DNA of 64,000 bases. Source: Lentzea waywayandensis. Lineage in GTDB: Bacteria; Actinomycetota; Actinomycetes; Mycobacteriales; Pseudonocardiaceae. The notes below the pieces were generated by a model that had not been told where the DNA came from, ran no database searches, and saw only the letters and a program-made list of their open reading frames with translations. Below, in pieces: positions 62,077 through 64,000 of the stretch. The stretch covers positions 682,001 to 746,000 of the forward strand of contig NZ_FOYL01000001.1 of NCBI RefSeq assembly GCF_900115955.1, read 5' to 3'. Every line of letters begins with the position of its first letter. Within the stretch, counting starts at the first letter, position 1. A program made the translations under genes and the position numbers.

Positions 62077-62176
62077 CGCTAGGGGTCTCCAAACCAGGGA
62101 AAGAAGTAGCCCCAGGTTATCAACGTGCGCGAGCCGAAATGCTGGCCCCTCGGTGATCGGCCTAAGCTGCTGCGCC

Positions 62177-62797
62177 ATGGCCAAGTACCTCGACGTCCAC
62201 CCGGTCAACCCGCAGAAGCGCGCCATCGACCAGGCCGTGAAGATCCTGCGGGAGGACGGCCTGATCGCCTACCCGACCGACTCCTGCTACGCGCTGGGCT
62301 GCCGGCTGGGCAACAAGGACGGCATCGACCGCATCCGGGAGATCCGCAAGCTCGACGACAAGCACCACTTCACGCTGATGTGCGAGAACTTCGCCCAGCT
62401 CGGCCAGTTCGTCGTCGTGGACAACGCGGTGTTCCGCGCGATCAAGTCCTCCACGCCGGGCAACTACACGTTCATCCTGCCCGCGACGAAGGAGGTGCCG
62501 CGCCGCATGATGCACGCGAAGAAGAAAACCGTCGGCGCGCGCATCCCCGACCACGTCGTGACGCAGGCGCTGCTGGAGGCGATGGGCGAGCCGCTGCTCA
62601 CCAGCACCCTGCTGCTGCCGGACGAGGCCGAGCCGCTCGTGCAGGGCTGGGAGATCAAGGAACGCCTCGACCACGTGGTGGACGCGGTGATCGACTCCGG
62701 GGAGTGCGGCACCACGCCCACCACGGTGGTGGACTTCTCGAGCGGCGAGGCCGAGATCATCCGCTACGGCGCGGGCGACCCGGCCAGGTTCGAATAG
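62177..62797 (+). CDS. Sua5/YciO/YrdC-family protein
   Basis: A 206-residue protein with the YrdC fold (AIDQAVKILREDGLIAYPTD, SCYALGCRLGNKDGIDRIRE, LDDKHHFTLMCENFAQLGQF, NYTFILPATKEVPRRMMHAK). The short length lacking the Sua5 C-terminal domain fits YciO or TsaC-type proteins. TsaC makes threonylcarbamoyl-AMP for tRNA t6A; YciO is less well defined. Divergent from gltX; its stop abuts the protease stop. Confidence 0.92.
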   Translation: MAKYLDVHPVNPQKRAIDQAVKILREDGLIAYPTDSCYALGCRLGNKDGIDRIREIRKLDDKHHFTLMCENFAQLGQFVVVDNAVFRAIKSSTPGNYTFILPATKEVPRRMMHAKKKTVGARIPDHVVTQALLEAMGEPLLTSTLLLPDEAEPLVQGWEIKERLDHVVDAVIDSGECGTTPTTVVDFSSGEAEIIRYGAGDPARFE

Positions 62798-64000
62798 CTA
62801 GGACACGACCAGCGCGTAGTCGGCGTCGGTCGCGGCCGTCTCGACGTGACCGTCGACGTTGACCGAGGTCGCGACCACCTCGACCGTCCAGTTGCCCGCG
62901 GCGGGCGTCTGGACGAGGACGTTCTCCACGGTGTCGACGGTGTTCGCGACGCCGCCGGACGTGGACCAGTTGCCGGCCAGCAGGCCGTTGTTGCCCCAGT
63001 AGACGGTGCCGTTGGGGGCGGTGACCTTCAGCGTCAGGTCGTTGACGGTCGCCTTGGCCGCGGTCGGCGAACCGGCCGGGTCGGTGTAGGCCAGCGTCGC
63101 GCGCAGCGGCGTCTGGCCGTTGGACGCCACGGTGTACTTGCGCGACTGACCGGTGGCCAGGAGGTCCGTCTCGTTCACCAGCACCGGCAGCTTCCACCCG
63201 CCCGCGCGAGCGCGGTCGTAGAGGTTGCGGACGGACGCCGTGCCCCAGCCCTGGTGCGTGCGGGTCTGGTCGTGCGTGGTGCCGGAGAACGTGAACTGGT
63301 TCGCGGTGTTGATCAGCAACGCCTTCGCGGTGGCCGCGTGCGGGCGCGAGGCGAACACGTCACGGCCCTTGCCGGGACCGCCGTCGAAGACGCCGTCCGC
63401 CCACATCTGGAACATGAGCCCCGCGTTGCCGCAGGTGATCGGCGTGGCACCGGACGTGCCGCCGAACGACGTCGTGTACGCGGTGTCGTTCGTGGACGTG
63501 GTGGTGTCGATGCGGTCGTAGTAGTTGGAGATCTCCGGCTTGATGCGGCCGTCCGCGGCGGGGCCGATCGACGCGCCGCCGTTCCACTTGTCGTCCGCGC
63601 GGTCGAGGGTGTTGTAGTGGTACTGGCCGCCGACCGAGAGCACGTTCTTCGACCACGCCTGCGGACGCGAGCTTCTGGTGCCCGCGTTGCTCTGCGACTG
63701 GCAGATCAGCAGGTCGTGGTCGAACACGATCCGGTCCATCTGCTGCGAGATCGAGTTGTACGCGGTGGTGAGCGAGTCGCCCCAGCTGTTGGACTGGAAC
63801 ACGGCCTTGTACTGGCCGGCCGGGTCGACGAGCTGCTTGGTGTGGGCGTAGCGGTCGCCGGTGTTGTAGACGGCCGTGATGCCCTGGCCCTCGGGCAGCA
63901 GGCCGCGGTGCGCGGACGAGACGCCGGACGCGAAGATCTGCCCGTACGTCGAGGTGCCGTGCGAGGTGTTCGTCGTGTTGGCGGTGTGCTGCAACGGCGG
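62798..64000 (-). CDS. Subtilisin-like S8 serine protease, C-terminal part (cut by window end)
   Basis: The frame remains open to base 64000, so the N-terminus with signal peptide and catalytic Asp lies outside. About 400 residues are visible. The catalytic His is in NTSHGTSTYGQIFASG and the Ser in FGGTSGATPITCGNAG. After the peptidase domain a P-type beta-sandwich follows (RATLAYTDPAGSPTAAKATV, LKVTAPNGTVYWGNN, VQTPAAGNWTVEVVATSVNV), common in secreted kexin-like S8 proteases. Likely an extracellular protease. It converges with the Sua5/YciO gene with no gap. Confidence 0.9.
   Translation of the reverse strand, partial: PPLQHTANTTNTSHGTSTYGQIFASGVSSAHRGLLPEGQGITAVYNTGDRYAHTKQLVDPAGQYKAVFQSNSWGDSLTTAYNSISQQMDRIVFDHDLLICQSQSNAGTRSSRPQAWSKNVLSVGGQYHYNTLDRADDKWNGGASIGPAADGRIKPEISNYYDRIDTTTSTNDTAYTTSFGGTSGATPITCGNAGLMFQMWADGVFDGGPGKGRDVFASRPHAATAKALLINTANQFTFSGTTHDQTRTHQGWGTASVRNLYDRARAGGWKLPVLVNETDLLATGQSRKYTVASNGQTPLRATLAYTDPAGSPTAAKATVNDLTLKVTAPNGTVYWGNNGLLAGNWSTSGGVANTVDTVENVLVQTPAAGNWTVEVVATSVNVDGHVETAATDADYALVVS

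Overview
The window is high-GC actinobacterial chromosome: GTG starts are frequent, genes often overlap by 1-4 bases, and there are many LAL, XRE and TetR regulators, Ser/Thr kinases and secreted polysaccharide-active enzymes. The gene content is most like a filamentous soil actinomycete, possibly of the Pseudonocardiaceae (Lentzea/Saccharothrix type); the family assignment is inference. I see no rRNA, tRNA, insertion sequence, phage or CRISPR array. About 64 protein genes fill the window, and only one gene-free stretch exceeds 300 bases (42304-42630).

Region 1 (1-11400) holds the most unusual locus, a compact class II lanthipeptide-type gene cluster. It consists of an XRE/NB-ARC-like regulator (minus strand), a LanM synthetase, a translationally coupled 62-residue precursor-like peptide, a LAL-type LuxR regulator, and a MacA/ATPase/MacB-type efflux operon ending at a strong hairpin. 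The peptide has no cysteine at all, yet the dehydratase and zinc-cyclase residues of LanM look intact. The product therefore cannot contain ordinary (methyl)lanthionine unless a thiol comes from elsewhere. No LanT-type peptidase-transporter or LanP is present.

Region 2 (11400-21300) is metabolic and housekeeping. A MarR regulator with a clear palindromic operator faces an SDR-aldo/keto reductase operon. It is followed by a class D flavin monooxygenase/nitroreductase pair, thyA-folA, small conserved proteins (YciI, MmcQ/YjbR, PAC2), a DUF4230 protein, a receptor-type Ser/Thr kinase and an anchored protein.

Region 3 (21300-29800) carries an overlapping four-gene minus-strand operon: a propeller/FN3 surface protein, a MoxR ATPase, a DUF58 protein and a TgpA-like membrane transglutaminase. 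In the last, the catalytic Cys and His positions have become Ala and Thr. Small surface and secreted proteins follow.

Region 4 (29800-48700) is rich in secreted carbohydrate-active proteins. It has a GH92 mannosidase divergent from a BNR-repeat protein, two adjacent GH19 chitinases (one with two chitin-binding modules), a membrane-anchored AA10 LPMO and a ThuA-ricin protein. DasR-type dre palindromes lie before both chitinases and the ThuA gene, which suggests an N-acetylglucosamine-responsive chitin regulon. Interspersed are a tandem pair of DUF4360 proteins, a DinB-like protein, a mycoredoxin and threonine ammonia-lyase.

Region 5 (48700-64000) begins with a zinc-ribbon-like protein divergent from an XRE-ImmA/IrrE-DUF6545-type membrane protein module. 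It continues with a LigC-like DNA ligase, a YigZ protein, a TetR regulator facing an alpha/beta hydrolase across two inverted copies of its probable operator, and a GH3 beta-glucosidase with a CebR-like operator. A TPR-type XRE regulator is divergent from a small Cys-rich protein and an APH-like kinase. The region ends with a long, clostridial-type glutamyl-tRNA synthetase, a Sua5/YciO protein and the C-terminal part of a subtilisin-like protease cut by the window end.
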